Below are positions 41,190 to 50,307 of a DNA stretch of 64,000 nt, piece after piece. The notes under the pieces are model-generated. The model was not told where the DNA came from. It worked only from the letters and a program-made list of their open reading frames with translations, and did no database searches. The stretch covers positions 248,001 to 312,000 of the forward strand of contig NZ_LRBG01000038.1 in NCBI RefSeq assembly GCF_001580545.1. The letters run 5' to 3'. Made by a program: the position numbers and the translations under genes. Position 1 is the stretch's first letter; each line of letters begins with the position of its first letter. Origin of the DNA: Paraburkholderia monticola. Lineage in GTDB: Bacteria > Pseudomonadota > Gammaproteobacteria > Burkholderiales > Burkholderiaceae.

Positions 41190-42239
41190 ATGAATCACTC
41201 TCTCCGTCAAGTGCGGCGTGCGTTGCGCGCCGTCGCCTTCGTCGCGGCATCAGCCGGCATTGCCGCGCTGACGCCGTTCGTGTCGTCCGCGCAGGCGCAA
41301 AGCCGCGAAGTCGTGATCGGCTATCAGGACATGGTCGTGCCGTGGCGCTACGCGCAGGCGACCGGCGCCGTCGAAAAGGCGACCGGCTACAAGGTCACCT
41401 ATCGCAAACTGGGCAGCGGCGCGGACGTGGTGCGCGCGCTGGCGTCCGGCTCGATCCAGTTGGGCGAGGCGGGTTCGAGCCCGATCGCGGCGGGTCTGTC
41501 GCAAGGCGTCGATCTGTCGCTGTTCTGGATTCTCGACAACATCAACGATGCCGAAGCGCTGGTCGCGCGCGATGGTTCCGGCGTCGCGAAGATCACCGAT
41601 CTGAAGGGCAAGACGATCGGCGTGCCGTATGTCTCGACCTCGCACTTCCATGCGCTCGTCGCGTTGCAGCAGGCGGGCGTCGATCCGTCGTCGGTGAAGA
41701 TACTGAACCTGCGTCCGCCTGAAGTCGCCGCCGCCTGGCAGCGCGGCAACATCGACGCGACCTATATCTGGGACCCGGTGCTCGCGAAGGTCAAGCAGAA
41801 CGGCAAGGTGCTGATCACGTCGGGCGAAGTCGCGAGGGAAAGCGGCAAGGCGACCTTCGACGGCTTCGTCGCGTCGCGCCAGTTCGAGCGCGACAACGCG
41901 GCCTTCATGGCGGGTCTCGTCAAGGTGCTCGCCGATACGGACGCGCTGTATCGCGATCACAAGGCCGACTGGACCGCGAATTCGCAGCAGGTGCAGGCGG
42001 TCGCGCAGGAGTCGGGCGCGGCGCCCGCGGACGTGCCCGCGAGTCTCGCGCTGTACGCGTTCCCGAGCGCGGCGGAACAGGCGTCGCCGAGCTGGCTCGG
42101 CGGTGGCAAGCAATCCGGCGCGGCGCAATCGCTCGCGGCCACGGCGGCGTTTCTGAAGACGCAGGGCACGATCCAGAACGTGTTGCCCGATTACTCGGCG
42201 GCCGTGAATCCGCGCTTCGCGCAGCAGGCCGCGCGATGA
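41190..42239 (+). CDS. tauA: taurine-type ABC substrate-binding protein
   Basis: 349 residues. Signal peptide about 1-36 ending AQA. Mature motifs VVIGYQDMVVPWRYAQATGAVEKATGYKVTYRKLGSGADVVRALASG and GSSPIAAGLSQGVDL fit TauA, the periplasmic taurine binder, of usual length. ATGA overlap with the ATPase gene after it. The related SsuA-type system is divergent, so the two form a sulfonate-uptake pair probably induced by sulfate limitation (CysB/Cbl type control is expected but no site was identified). Confidence 0.85.
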   Translation: MNHSLRQVRRALRAVAFVAASAGIAALTPFVSSAQAQSREVVIGYQDMVVPWRYAQATGAVEKATGYKVTYRKLGSGADVVRALASGSIQLGEAGSSPIAAGLSQGVDLSLFWILDNINDAEALVARDGSGVAKITDLKGKTIGVPYVSTSHFHALVALQQAGVDPSSVKILNLRPPEVAAAWQRGNIDATYIWDPVLAKVKQNGKVLITSGEVARESGKATFDGFVASRQFERDNAAFMAGLVKVLADTDALYRDHKADWTANSQQVQAVAQESGAAPADVPASLALYAFPSAAEQASPSWLGGGKQSGAAQSLAATAAFLKTQGTIQNVLPDYSAAVNPRFAQQAAR

Positions 42240-43015
42240 GCATGCTCGACATCCGCGGACTGCGCGTGACCTACGACGGCGCGAGCGAGCCCGCGCTCGC
42301 GGGTGTCGATCTGCGCATCGAGCGCGGCGAGTTCGTCGTCGCGCTAGGTGCGTCGGGTTGTGGCAAGACCACGTTGCTCAACTGCATCGCCGGCTTCGTC
42401 GATCCGGGCGAAGGCGAGGTGCGCCTCAACGGCACGCCGATCGACGGGCCTGGCGTCGAGCGCGGTGTCGTATTCCAGAAGCACGCGCTGATGCCGTGGC
42501 TCGACGTGCTCGACAACGTAGCGCTCGGCCTGCGGTTTCGCGGCATCGCGCGTGCCGAGCGGCATGAGATCGCGCGGCGCACGCTCGCACTCGTCGGGCT
42601 CGAACGTCATGCGAACGCGAAGATTCATGCGCTCTCTGGCGGCATGCAGCAGCGCGTGGGCATTGCGCGTGCGCTCGCGAGCGATCCGGAAATCCTGCTG
42701 ATGGACGAGCCGATGGGCGCGCTCGATGCGCTGACGCGCGAGGCCGTGCAGGAGCTCGTGCTCGACGTATGGGCGCGCACGCACAAGACGGTGTTCTTCA
42801 TCACGCACAGCGTCGAGGAAGCGCTGTTTCTCGCGACGCGTCTCGTGCTGATGACGCCCGGCCCTGGGCGGATCGCCGAAGTTCACGAGCTGCCGTTCGC
42901 CCGCGAATATCTGGCGACGCGCGATGCCCGTGCGGTGAAGTCGTCGCCGGCGTTCATCGAGTGGCGCGAGCGCTTGACGCGGCGCTTGCATCAGACCTTG
43001 CGGGAGGCCGCCTGA
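42236..43015 (+). CDS. tauB: taurine-type ABC transporter ATPase
   Basis: 259 residues overlapping both neighbours. Walker A GASGCGKTT, FQKHALMPW, signature LSGGMQQR, Walker B ILLMDEPM and FITHSVEEA with the length and FQKHALMPWLDVLDNV feature of TauB. Provides energy for taurine/sulfonate import together with the genes on either side. Confidence 0.85.
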   Translation: MSMLDIRGLRVTYDGASEPALAGVDLRIERGEFVVALGASGCGKTTLLNCIAGFVDPGEGEVRLNGTPIDGPGVERGVVFQKHALMPWLDVLDNVALGLRFRGIARAERHEIARRTLALVGLERHANAKIHALSGGMQQRVGIARALASDPEILLMDEPMGALDALTREAVQELVLDVWARTHKTVFFITHSVEEALFLATRLVLMTPGPGRIAEVHELPFAREYLATRDARAVKSSPAFIEWRERLTRRLHQTLREAA

Positions 43016-43899
43016 TGAGCGTGATCGAATCGTCGCAACAGCGCACGCCGACAGGTGCGGACGTTGCGAAGAACACGACGCGGCCGCGCAACCCGACACA
43101 AGGCCGCAAGTCATACCGTGGCATGCCGGGCGAAGGACCGACTGCGTGGCTCAGCGTGCTATGCGTCGCCGCGTTCGCGCTGCTGTGGTGGACCGCGACC
43201 CATCTGCACTGGATACCACCGCTGTTTCTACCCACACCTGACGCGGTCTGGCATGCATTCGTCGATGCATGGAACGGCCGCATCCAGGGCGGCTTGCCGT
43301 TGTCCGAGCATCTGCTGTGGAGCGCCATACGGGTGTTCGGCGCCTTCGCGCTCGCGAGCGTCACCGCGATACCGGTCGGCATTCTGATGGGGGTGAGCCG
43401 CATCGCGCGCGGATTGCTCGATCCGCCGCTCGAGTTCTATCGACCGCTGCCGCCGCTTGCGTATCTGCCGCTCGTCGTGATCTGGTTCGGCATCGACGAG
43501 ACCGCGAAGATCGTCGTGATCTGGCTCGCGTGTTTCGCGCCGATTGCGATGGCGGCGCGCGCCGGCGTGCGCAGCGCGAGCGTCGAGCAGGTCAACGCGG
43601 CGTGGTCGCTCGGCGCGAATTTTCGCCAGGTGGTGCTGCATGTCGTACTGCCCGCCGCGTTGCCCGAAATCCTGACGGGCTTGCGCATTGCGATCGGCTT
43701 CGGCTGGACCACGCTGGTCGCGGCCGAAATGGTTGCCGCCACCGCGGGGCTCGGTCAGATGGTGCTCAACGCGTCGAGCTTTCTGCGCACCGATGTGGTC
43801 GTGATGGGGATCGTGCTGATCGGCCTGATCGCGTGGCTGTTCGATCTGGTCATGCGCGCGCTCGAACGCAGACTCGTGCCGTGGAAGGGCAAGCAGTAA
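43015..43899 (+). CDS. tauC: taurine-type ABC transporter permease
   Basis: 294 residues from ATG 43015, sharing one base with the ATPase stop. A hydrophilic N-terminus (about 1-38, Thr/Gln/Arg-rich) is followed by about six helices; the EAA-like loop reads LGANFRQVVLHVVLPAALPEILTGLRIA, and YRPLPPLAYLPLVVIWFGIDETAK is a TauC/SsuC signature. Completes the TauABC importer. Confidence 0.85.
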   Translation: MSVIESSQQRTPTGADVAKNTTRPRNPTQGRKSYRGMPGEGPTAWLSVLCVAAFALLWWTATHLHWIPPLFLPTPDAVWHAFVDAWNGRIQGGLPLSEHLLWSAIRVFGAFALASVTAIPVGILMGVSRIARGLLDPPLEFYRPLPPLAYLPLVVIWFGIDETAKIVVIWLACFAPIAMAARAGVRSASVEQVNAAWSLGANFRQVVLHVVLPAALPEILTGLRIAIGFGWTTLVAAEMVAATAGLGQMVLNASSFLRTDVVVMGIVLIGLIAWLFDLVMRALERRLVPWKGKQ

Positions 43900-44043
43900 C
43901 GGCGCATAGCAGAATCGCCGCTTAGCTCGTGACGATTTGTTGGTTCGCCATTGCGGTGCGCATTGCTACAGTCTGCGCCACGCGGTCGTGATGCAGTCGT
44001 GGATCACGTCGCAAGTCAGAACATCCAATACCAAGGCCCAAGC

Positions 44044-44862
44044 ATGAAAATCAAATTCGTTGGCGCAGCAGTCATGGGGTTGCTGCTCGCGTTCTCCGGC
44101 GTCGCGCACGCCGATCGTCTCGATGACATCAAGAAAGCGGGTGTGCTGCGCGTCGCCACGTTCGACAGCAATGCGCCGTTCGGTTTCGTCGATGCGAAGA
44201 CCAACCAGATCGTCGGGCTCGACGTCGACTATGCGCGCGCGCTAGCGAACAAGCTCGGCGTGAAGCTCGAAATCCAGCCGACCAATCCGGCCAACCGCAT
44301 CGCGTTTCTGAAGTCCGGCAAGGTGGATCTCGTGTTCGCCAACTTCACGATTACCGACGAGCGCAAGAAGGAAGTCGATTTCAGCACGCCGTACTTCGCG
44401 TCGGGCACGCAGTTCATCGCGAAGAAGGGCGTGCTGAAGTCGCCGCAACAGCTGAACAGTTTGCGCGTGGGCGCCGACAAGGGCACGACGAACGAGCAGC
44501 AGGTACGCGCGCAATTCCCCAACGCGACGATCGTCGCCTACGACGACACGCCGTTCGCGTTCGCCGCGCTGCGCGCCGGCAACGTGCAGGCGATCACGCA
44601 AGACGGCCCGAAGCTCGTCGCGCTGCTCGCGAACGTGCCCGACAAGGCGAACTACGAGATCCCGCCGTTCACGATCTCGAACGACTATGAAGGCGTCGGC
44701 GTGCCGAAGGGCGAGACGCGTCTGCTGAGCGTGGTCGACGATACGCTGAAGGGCCTCGAAGCGGACGGCACCGCCGCGAAGATCTACGACCACTGGTTCG
44801 GACCGGAGAGCCGCGCGCCGCTGCCGCGTCTGTTCAAGATCGGTGATCCGCAGAAGAGCTGA
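44044..44862 (+). CDS. polar amino-acid-type ABC substrate-binding protein
   Basis: 272 residues from ATG 44044. Sec signal peptide 1-23 (VMGLLLAFSGVAHA). PBP-3-type fold with GVLRVATFDSNAPFGFVDAKTNQIVGLDVDYARALANKLGVKLE and DLVFANFTITDERKKEVDFSTPY. Family members carry glutamate, cystine or other polar amino acids. Followed by two permease genes but no ATPase; the context of sulfur-compound genes points to an organosulfur amino acid ligand, which is inference. Confidence 0.82.
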   Translation: MKIKFVGAAVMGLLLAFSGVAHADRLDDIKKAGVLRVATFDSNAPFGFVDAKTNQIVGLDVDYARALANKLGVKLEIQPTNPANRIAFLKSGKVDLVFANFTITDERKKEVDFSTPYFASGTQFIAKKGVLKSPQQLNSLRVGADKGTTNEQQVRAQFPNATIVAYDDTPFAFAALRAGNVQAITQDGPKLVALLANVPDKANYEIPPFTISNDYEGVGVPKGETRLLSVVDDTLKGLEADGTAAKIYDHWFGPESRAPLPRLFKIGDPQKS

Positions 44863-44953
44863 TCCTTAAATCGCTTTAGAGAGCCGGCCTGCTGTGTAAA
44901 AACGGCGGGCCGCTTGTCATTGCATAACGAAAGCGCTTGTGTAGAAGGGCAGA

Positions 44954-45697
44954 ATGAACGGCTGGCTGGAACCGAAGTACCTGGGATGGATCGCGCATGG
45001 CTTTCTGATGACGCTGGTGTTGTCGGTCTGCGCGGGCGCGGCGGCGACGCTTGCCGGTTTCGGCCTCGCGCTCGCGCGTAATGGCCGCAACGGCATGCTC
45101 GCACGCGCGGCCGCGCTGTATGTGATGGTGTTTCGCAATTCGCCGTTGCTCGTGCAACTGCTGTTCTGGTATTTCGGTGCGGCGACGCTATTGCCGCAGT
45201 CGTGGATGGAATGGCTCAATGCGTCGCACGCCGTTTCACTGTGGGGCTGGACGATTGCGTGGCCGTCGTTCGAATTCGTCGCGGGCTGGATCGGGCTCAC
45301 GTGCTATACGACCGCTTTTGTCGGCGAGGAATTTCGCGCCGGGATGCGCGGCGTCAAGGACGCGCAGCATCAGGCCGCCGCGGCACTGGGCCTCACGCCG
45401 CTCGCCGCTTTCCGTTACGTGATCCTGCCGCAGGCGATCCGTATCGCGACGCCGCCGCTTGGCGGGCAGTACATGAACCTCGTGAAGAATTCATCGCTGG
45501 CGATGACGATCGGGCTCGCGGAGTTGTCGTACGTATCGCGTCAGGTCGATACCGAAACGTTCAAGACGTTTCAGGCGTTCGGCGCGGCGACCGTGCTGTA
45601 TATCGCGATCATCGCGTTTATCGAAGCCGCATTGCTGGTGTTGAAACGTAGCGACGCCCGACGCGTCGGCGCCCGCATCTGGCAAGGAGAGCACTGA
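44954..45697 (+). CDS. polar amino-acid-type ABC permease (first subunit)
   Basis: 247 residues of the HisM/GltJ type: about five to six helices, VMVFRNSPLLVQLLFWYFG, and EEFRAGMRGVKDAQHQAAAALGLTPLAAFRYVILPQA (EAA loop). The start is 91 bases after the binding-protein gene, where an imperfect GC hairpin could act on mRNA stability. One-base overlap with the second permease. Confidence 0.85.
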   Translation: MNGWLEPKYLGWIAHGFLMTLVLSVCAGAAATLAGFGLALARNGRNGMLARAAALYVMVFRNSPLLVQLLFWYFGAATLLPQSWMEWLNASHAVSLWGWTIAWPSFEFVAGWIGLTCYTTAFVGEEFRAGMRGVKDAQHQAAAALGLTPLAAFRYVILPQAIRIATPPLGGQYMNLVKNSSLAMTIGLAELSYVSRQVDTETFKTFQAFGAATVLYIAIIAFIEAALLVLKRSDARRVGARIWQGEH

Positions 45698-46434
45698 TGA
45701 GCGCGCTCGACTGGCTGCCGTCGCTGCGCTACCTGCTGCTCGGCACGTTCCCCGATGGGCCGCTCGGCGGCGCCGCGTTGACGGTGGCGATGTCCATCGT
45801 ATCGGCGTTGCTGTCGGCATTGTTCGGCCTCGCCGGCGGGATCGCACTATCGATGACTCGCGGCGCCGTGCATCTCGCCCTGACCGCCGTGGTCGGCTTC
45901 TTTCGCGCGATCCCGGTGCTGATGCTGATCTTCTGGACTTTCTTCCTGATGCCGATGTTGCTGCACATCGACGTGCCGGGCCTCGCGACGGTGATCTGTG
46001 CGCTCGCGCTGATCGGCGGCGCGTATCTGTCGCATTCGGTGCAGGCGGGCATTGCGGCAGTCGGCGCGGGGCAGGCGCAGGCGGCGGCGTCGCTTGGCAT
46101 GACGCGCTGGCAAGCGCTGCGCTACGTGCAATTGCCGCAGGCGATACGGATCATGATGCCGTCGTTCGTCAATCAATGGGTCACGTTGATCAAGGACACG
46201 TCGCTGGCTTATATCGTCGGCGTGCCCGAGTTTACGTTTCTCGCGAATCAGGTCAATAATCGGCTGATGGTGTACCCGGTGCAGATTTTCCTGTTCGTTG
46301 GCGTCGTCTATCTGCTGCTGTGTTCGGCGTTGCAGTATGGTGCGACGCGATTGCTGAAACGCCGCTGGCGCGACGGCCATGGCACGGCGAGTGGCGATGC
46401 GAAGATCAAATGGCAGTTTCCGTTTGGCGCCTAG
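45697..46434 (+). CDS. polar amino-acid-type ABC permease (second subunit)
   Basis: 245 residues, GltK/HisQ type with about five to six helices: FFRAIPVLMLIFWTFFLMP, HSVQAGIAAVGAGQAQAAASLGMTRWQALRYVQLPQA and DTSLAYIVGVPEF. It pairs with the previous permease into a heterodimer. No ATPase gene follows; the next gene is an amidohydrolase-type deacylase. Confidence 0.85.
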   Translation: MSALDWLPSLRYLLLGTFPDGPLGGAALTVAMSIVSALLSALFGLAGGIALSMTRGAVHLALTAVVGFFRAIPVLMLIFWTFFLMPMLLHIDVPGLATVICALALIGGAYLSHSVQAGIAAVGAGQAQAAASLGMTRWQALRYVQLPQAIRIMMPSFVNQWVTLIKDTSLAYIVGVPEFTFLANQVNNRLMVYPVQIFLFVGVVYLLLCSALQYGATRLLKRRWRDGHGTASGDAKIKWQFPFGA

Positions 46435-46474
46435 GTGGAGCGGCTAGAACGCCGTTATTTCCGCGAGCGAGGCA

Positions 46475-47494
46475 ATGAGTTCAACCATCACGTCGGCCAA
46501 TCCGATTCGCAGCGAAATCGACCTGGATGCAGCGGGCAAGCAGACGGGCTATCTGCGGCTGCCGCATTCGGTGCATCGGTCCGCGTATGGCTGGCTGCCG
46601 ATTCCGATCGCTTCGATACGCAATGGCGCAGGCCCGGTCGTGCTGATCATGGCCGGCAATCACGGCGACGAATACGAAGGGCAGATCCTCGTCTCCACGC
46701 TGATCCGCGAACTCGAACCGGCGCACGTTTGCGGCCAACTGATTCTGTTACCGCAAGCCAATGCGCCAGCGGCCGAAGCCGGTCTGCGCACGTCGCCGCT
46801 CGACGGCGGCAATCTGAATCGTTCGTTTCCGGGCGATCCGCAAGGGTCTCCGACGCAGGTGATCGCGCATTACATCGAACACGTGTTGCTCGCGCGCGCG
46901 GACTATCTGATCGATCTTCACTCCGGCGGCAGCTCGCTGCTCTATCGTGGCAATAACATGCTGGCGATCGATCCGCGCGACGACGGCGAGAACGAGCGGC
47001 TGCAACATGCGCTGCGTGCGTTCGGCTTACCGAACGCGTTCCTGCACGCGGAAAACCCGGTGCACGCAGCGACGGCCGCGCGCCGGCAAGGGGCCTTGTC
47101 GATCACGGCGGAGTTGGGCGGTGGCGCAACCGTCGACGCGGCGCTGCTGCGCGAAGCCCGCCAGGGGCTGTTGCACTTCCTCGGCGCGATCGGCGTATTG
47201 AGCGGTTCGCAGGTGCCCGAGGCGCCGCCTGCCGACACGCGCTTTCTGCGTGTCGCGGGCGCGCGTCATTACGTGTACGCCTACGACAACGGCCTGTTCG
47301 AACCGCTGGTCGAACTCGGCGAGCGGGTGGTCGCCGGGCAACCGGCTGCGCGCATCCATTTCCCGGACACGCCGCTGAAAGAGCCGGTGATCTGTCGTTT
47401 CTCGAGCGAAGGCGAAGTCGTCTGCAAGCGGGTACCCGCGCTCGTCAGGCGAGGCGATTGCCTGTTCCATCTCGCGGAAGAAGTGGCCAACTGA
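46475..47494 (+). CDS. succinylglutamate desuccinylase/aspartoacylase family deacylase
   Basis: 339 residues, zinc carboxypeptidase-like fold. The metal motif is GNHGDEYEG (His63 and Glu66), with DLHSGG supplying the third ligand, and an N-terminal GGNLNRSFPG segment. The full length and C-terminal beta domain match the AstE/DoeB-like group that removes N-acyl groups from amino acids. It lies directly behind the ABC permeases, so it may deacylate an imported N-acyl amino acid. Confidence 0.8.
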   Translation: MSSTITSANPIRSEIDLDAAGKQTGYLRLPHSVHRSAYGWLPIPIASIRNGAGPVVLIMAGNHGDEYEGQILVSTLIRELEPAHVCGQLILLPQANAPAAEAGLRTSPLDGGNLNRSFPGDPQGSPTQVIAHYIEHVLLARADYLIDLHSGGSSLLYRGNNMLAIDPRDDGENERLQHALRAFGLPNAFLHAENPVHAATAARRQGALSITAELGGGATVDAALLREARQGLLHFLGAIGVLSGSQVPEAPPADTRFLRVAGARHYVYAYDNGLFEPLVELGERVVAGQPAARIHFPDTPLKEPVICRFSSEGEVVCKRVPALVRRGDCLFHLAEEVAN

Positions 47495-47703
47495 AGCGAC
47501 GCTACAGCGCATGTCGCGCGTACGTTTCCACGAGCATCACAACGTGATATTGGCGTTGCTCCACGCAATCGCAGCGCGTTTGTACGCGGTCGCAGCCAAT
47601 CTCCATACCAGATAAAGATAGCGAAATTGCTTGGTTAGCGGCAACGCGGCTGCACGCTATCGTATGAGCTCCTGAATATCCGCTGACTTATCGTCGATCG
47701 TTC

Positions 47704-48255
47704 ATGAGCACTCTCGTCGTTGACACCACGCCACTCGATCCTCGCGCGCAGCCGCTGCTCGACGCGCTGCTGCACGAATATGCGACACGTTACGAAGACT
47801 ATCGCAAGGACGGCGGCGCGGCCGCCGCGCAGGAAATGGCGCGCTATCCGGCCGAGCTGTTCGCGCCGCCGCAAGGCGCGTTCGTTCTGCTGATTCGCGA
47901 TGGCGAGACGATCGGCGGTGGCGCGTTCAAGCGCTACGACGCGCGCACGGCCGAACTCAAACGTATCTGGACGCGCGACGATCTGCGCCACCAGGGACTC
48001 GCGCGACGGGTCGTGCACGAACTGGAAGCGCGCGCGCTCGCACAGGGTTATGCGCGTGTCTACCTGACGACCGGCTTCATGCAGCCGGAAGCATGGGCGC
48101 TTTACGAACGCACCGGCTATACGAAGCTGTTCGATACCGCGTTGCCGCCGGAAGTGCACGTGCATCTTCGCTTCGGCAAGAACCTGCTCGCACCGCAAAA
48201 CATCGACACGCTCGACGACCTGCGTGCAAAAGACGCCGATCTGGCCGCTCGCTAA
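47704..48255 (+). CDS. GNAT family N-acetyltransferase
   Basis: 183 residues. GNAT core with the acetyl-CoA loop DDLRHQGLARRVVHELEARA (R/Q-x-x-G-x-A) and a YERTGYTKL strand at the C-terminus. Substrate unknown. It sits between the deacylase and the next binding-protein gene on the same strand, so it may work on the same amine-containing substrates (acylation against deacylation), but this is only context. Confidence 0.82.
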   Translation: MSTLVVDTTPLDPRAQPLLDALLHEYATRYEDYRKDGGAAAAQEMARYPAELFAPPQGAFVLLIRDGETIGGGAFKRYDARTAELKRIWTRDDLRHQGLARRVVHELEARALAQGYARVYLTTGFMQPEAWALYERTGYTKLFDTALPPEVHVHLRFGKNLLAPQNIDTLDDLRAKDADLAAR

Positions 48256-48292
48256 ACGCCGATTCTTCTTCCCACACTACAACGGACACGTG

Positions 48293-49222
48293 ATGAAAAC
48301 AGGTCTGCAATTGTCGTCGCTCGTACTGGCGGCCATGGTGTACGTCAGCGGCACCGCGCTCGCCGCAACGGGCTTCGATCTGAGTCCCGATCAACACGGG
48401 CGCGTGCGCGCCGAACCGGATACGGCCGCGACGAAGGCGGTGCCCGCGAACTTTCCGTTCGTCGCCAAAGACGCGCTGACCGTCGGCATCGTGGTCGCGC
48501 ATCCGCCGATCAGCACCTATGCAACCGATGCGAAAACCGTGATCGGCTTCGACCCTGATCTCGCGCAACTCGTCGCGGACAGCCTCGGCCGCAAGCTCAA
48601 TGTCGTGATCCTCGCGTGGCCGGACTGGCCGCTCGCGCTCGCGTCCGGCAAGGTCGACGCGGTGATTTCGAACGTGACCGTGACGGAAGAGCGCAAGGCC
48701 AAGTTCGACTTTTCGACCTATCGGCGCGACGAGGTCGGTTTCTTCGTCAAAACCGACAGCCCGATCAAATCGATCAAGGAACCTAAGGACGTCGCGGGCC
48801 TGCGCGTGATTACCGACGCGGGCACCAATCAGGAAAAGATCCTGCTCGAATGGGACAAGGAAAACGTCGCGCACGGACTGAAGCCGATCGAGGTGCAGTA
48901 CTACGACGACGATGCGGTCAAGTCGGTCGCGCTGCAATCGGGGCGCGCCGACGCGATCTTCAGCGTCAACGCGGCGCTGCTTTACGACGCGGCCACGCAT
49001 GGCAAGACACGCCAGGTGGGCACGGTCAGCGGCGGCTGGCCGCGCACCGCCGAAGTCGCGGTGACGACGCGCCGGGGCAGCGGCCTCGCCGCGCCGGTGA
49101 CGATCGCGCTGAACGATCTGATCGGCAAAGGCCAGTATCACGCGGTGCTCGAGCGCTGGAATCTCGGCTCCGAAGCGATCGACAAGGCCGCGACCAATCC
49201 GCCGGGGTTGCCGAAAACCTGA
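48293..49222 (+). CDS. ABC substrate-binding protein (organosulfur/amino acid type)
   Basis: 309 residues from ATG 48293. Signal peptide about 1-23; the mature N-terminus reads GFDLSPDQHGRVRAEPD, then a PBP-3-like domain (DALTVGIVVAHPPISTYATDAKTVIGFDPDLAQLVADSLG and KVDAVISNVTVTEERKAKFDFSTY). The protein at 53500-54453 is its paralogue with the same DLSP-x-Q-x-GR leader. Together with the fused permease-ATPase it likely forms an importer, with the two monooxygenase genes between. Confidence 0.82.
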   Translation: MKTGLQLSSLVLAAMVYVSGTALAATGFDLSPDQHGRVRAEPDTAATKAVPANFPFVAKDALTVGIVVAHPPISTYATDAKTVIGFDPDLAQLVADSLGRKLNVVILAWPDWPLALASGKVDAVISNVTVTEERKAKFDFSTYRRDEVGFFVKTDSPIKSIKEPKDVAGLRVITDAGTNQEKILLEWDKENVAHGLKPIEVQYYDDDAVKSVALQSGRADAIFSVNAALLYDAATHGKTRQVGTVSGGWPRTAEVAVTTRRGSGLAAPVTIALNDLIGKGQYHAVLERWNLGSEAIDKAATNPPGLPKT

Positions 49223-49267
49223 TCGAGTCAACGCGCTGTCTATCTTTCATCGTCGAACCGCCATCCC

Positions 49268-50269
49268 ATGACCTTTTCGCTTTCGTTGCTGGATAAAAGC
49301 CCGATCGCCGCGGGCGCGAGCGCGGCCGAGGCACTGCGCTTCACGGTGTCGCTTGCGAAGCGCGCCGAAGCGCTCGGCTTCAAACGCTTCTGGATCGCCG
49401 AGTATCACGGCGCCCCCGGCCTCGCGAGTTCGGCGCCGGAGATCGTGGTCGCGCATGTGCTTGCGCATACGTCGCGGATTCGCGTCGGCTCGGGCGGGGT
49501 GATGTTGCAGCACTACAGCCCGTTCAAGGTCGCCGAGTCGTTCAGGCTGCTCGCGGCGCTCGCGCCTGGGCGCGTCGATCTCGGCATCGGCAAGGCGCCT
49601 GGCGGTTTGCCGCAGACCACGCGCGCGCTGCAATGGCTGCATGACAAGGCCAACCAACCCGGCTTCGACACACAGCTCGCGCAGCTCGACGCGTTTCTCG
49701 GCGCGGGCGTCGAAGACGACCATCCTCTCGCGGGCGCGCTCGCGTTTCCGGTTCCACCCGCGTTGCCTGAGCGCATTCTGCTGGGCGGCAGTCCGGATAG
49801 CGCGACACTCGCCGCGCGGCAGGGCTGGCAGTTCTGTTACGCCGGCCACTTCAATGGCGACGAGGCGAACATCGAACGCACGGTGCGCACGTATCGCGAG
49901 TTGAGCGGGCGGGCGCCGCTGCTCGCGCTATATGCGGTCGCCGCGGCGACGCGCGATGAAGCGGAGCAGCTCACCGGGCCCCTGCGCATCTTCAGGCTGC
50001 AACTGTCCACCGGCCAAAGCCTGAATCTCGCGACGGCCGAAGCCGCCGAAGAATACGCGCGCCAGGCGGGCGCGAGCGGCTACACGATCGAAGAGCGCCA
50101 TCCGCACGTCGTCAAGGGCACGGCCGAAGACGTGCGCGACCAGCTCGACGCGTTGAGCCGACGCTACGGCATCGGCGAATTCGTCATCGATTCGCCGCTG
50201 CAACACTATCCGGCGCGCCTGCGCTCGGTCGAGCTGCTCGGCAGCACGATCGAGCCGGCCTACGCCTGA
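49268..50269 (+). CDS. LLM-class flavin-dependent monooxygenase (MsnO8-like)
   Basis: 333 residues, bacterial-luciferase-like barrel: FSLSLLDKSPIAAG, RFWIAEYHGAPGLASSAPEIVVAHVLAHT, and RVDLGIGKAPGG are typical of the MsnO8/alkanal-monooxygenase-like branch. These enzymes use FMNH2 from a separate reductase, and many act on organosulfur or nitrogen compounds. No reductase gene is next to it. Located between the binding-protein and DszA-like genes, so oxidation of an imported sulfur compound is likely. Confidence 0.85.
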   Translation: MTFSLSLLDKSPIAAGASAAEALRFTVSLAKRAEALGFKRFWIAEYHGAPGLASSAPEIVVAHVLAHTSRIRVGSGGVMLQHYSPFKVAESFRLLAALAPGRVDLGIGKAPGGLPQTTRALQWLHDKANQPGFDTQLAQLDAFLGAGVEDDHPLAGALAFPVPPALPERILLGGSPDSATLAARQGWQFCYAGHFNGDEANIERTVRTYRELSGRAPLLALYAVAAATRDEAEQLTGPLRIFRLQLSTGQSLNLATAEAAEEYARQAGASGYTIEERHPHVVKGTAEDVRDQLDALSRRYGIGEFVIDSPLQHYPARLRSVELLGSTIEPAYA

Positions 50270-50307
50270 TCTCCGTCACGAACACTCACCGATTAGCGGA
50301 CTATCCG

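Noticed and set aside
44880..44925. Terminator after the binding-protein gene
   Set aside because: The GC stem needs two G-U pairs and has no T-run; the permease genes follow on the same strand.
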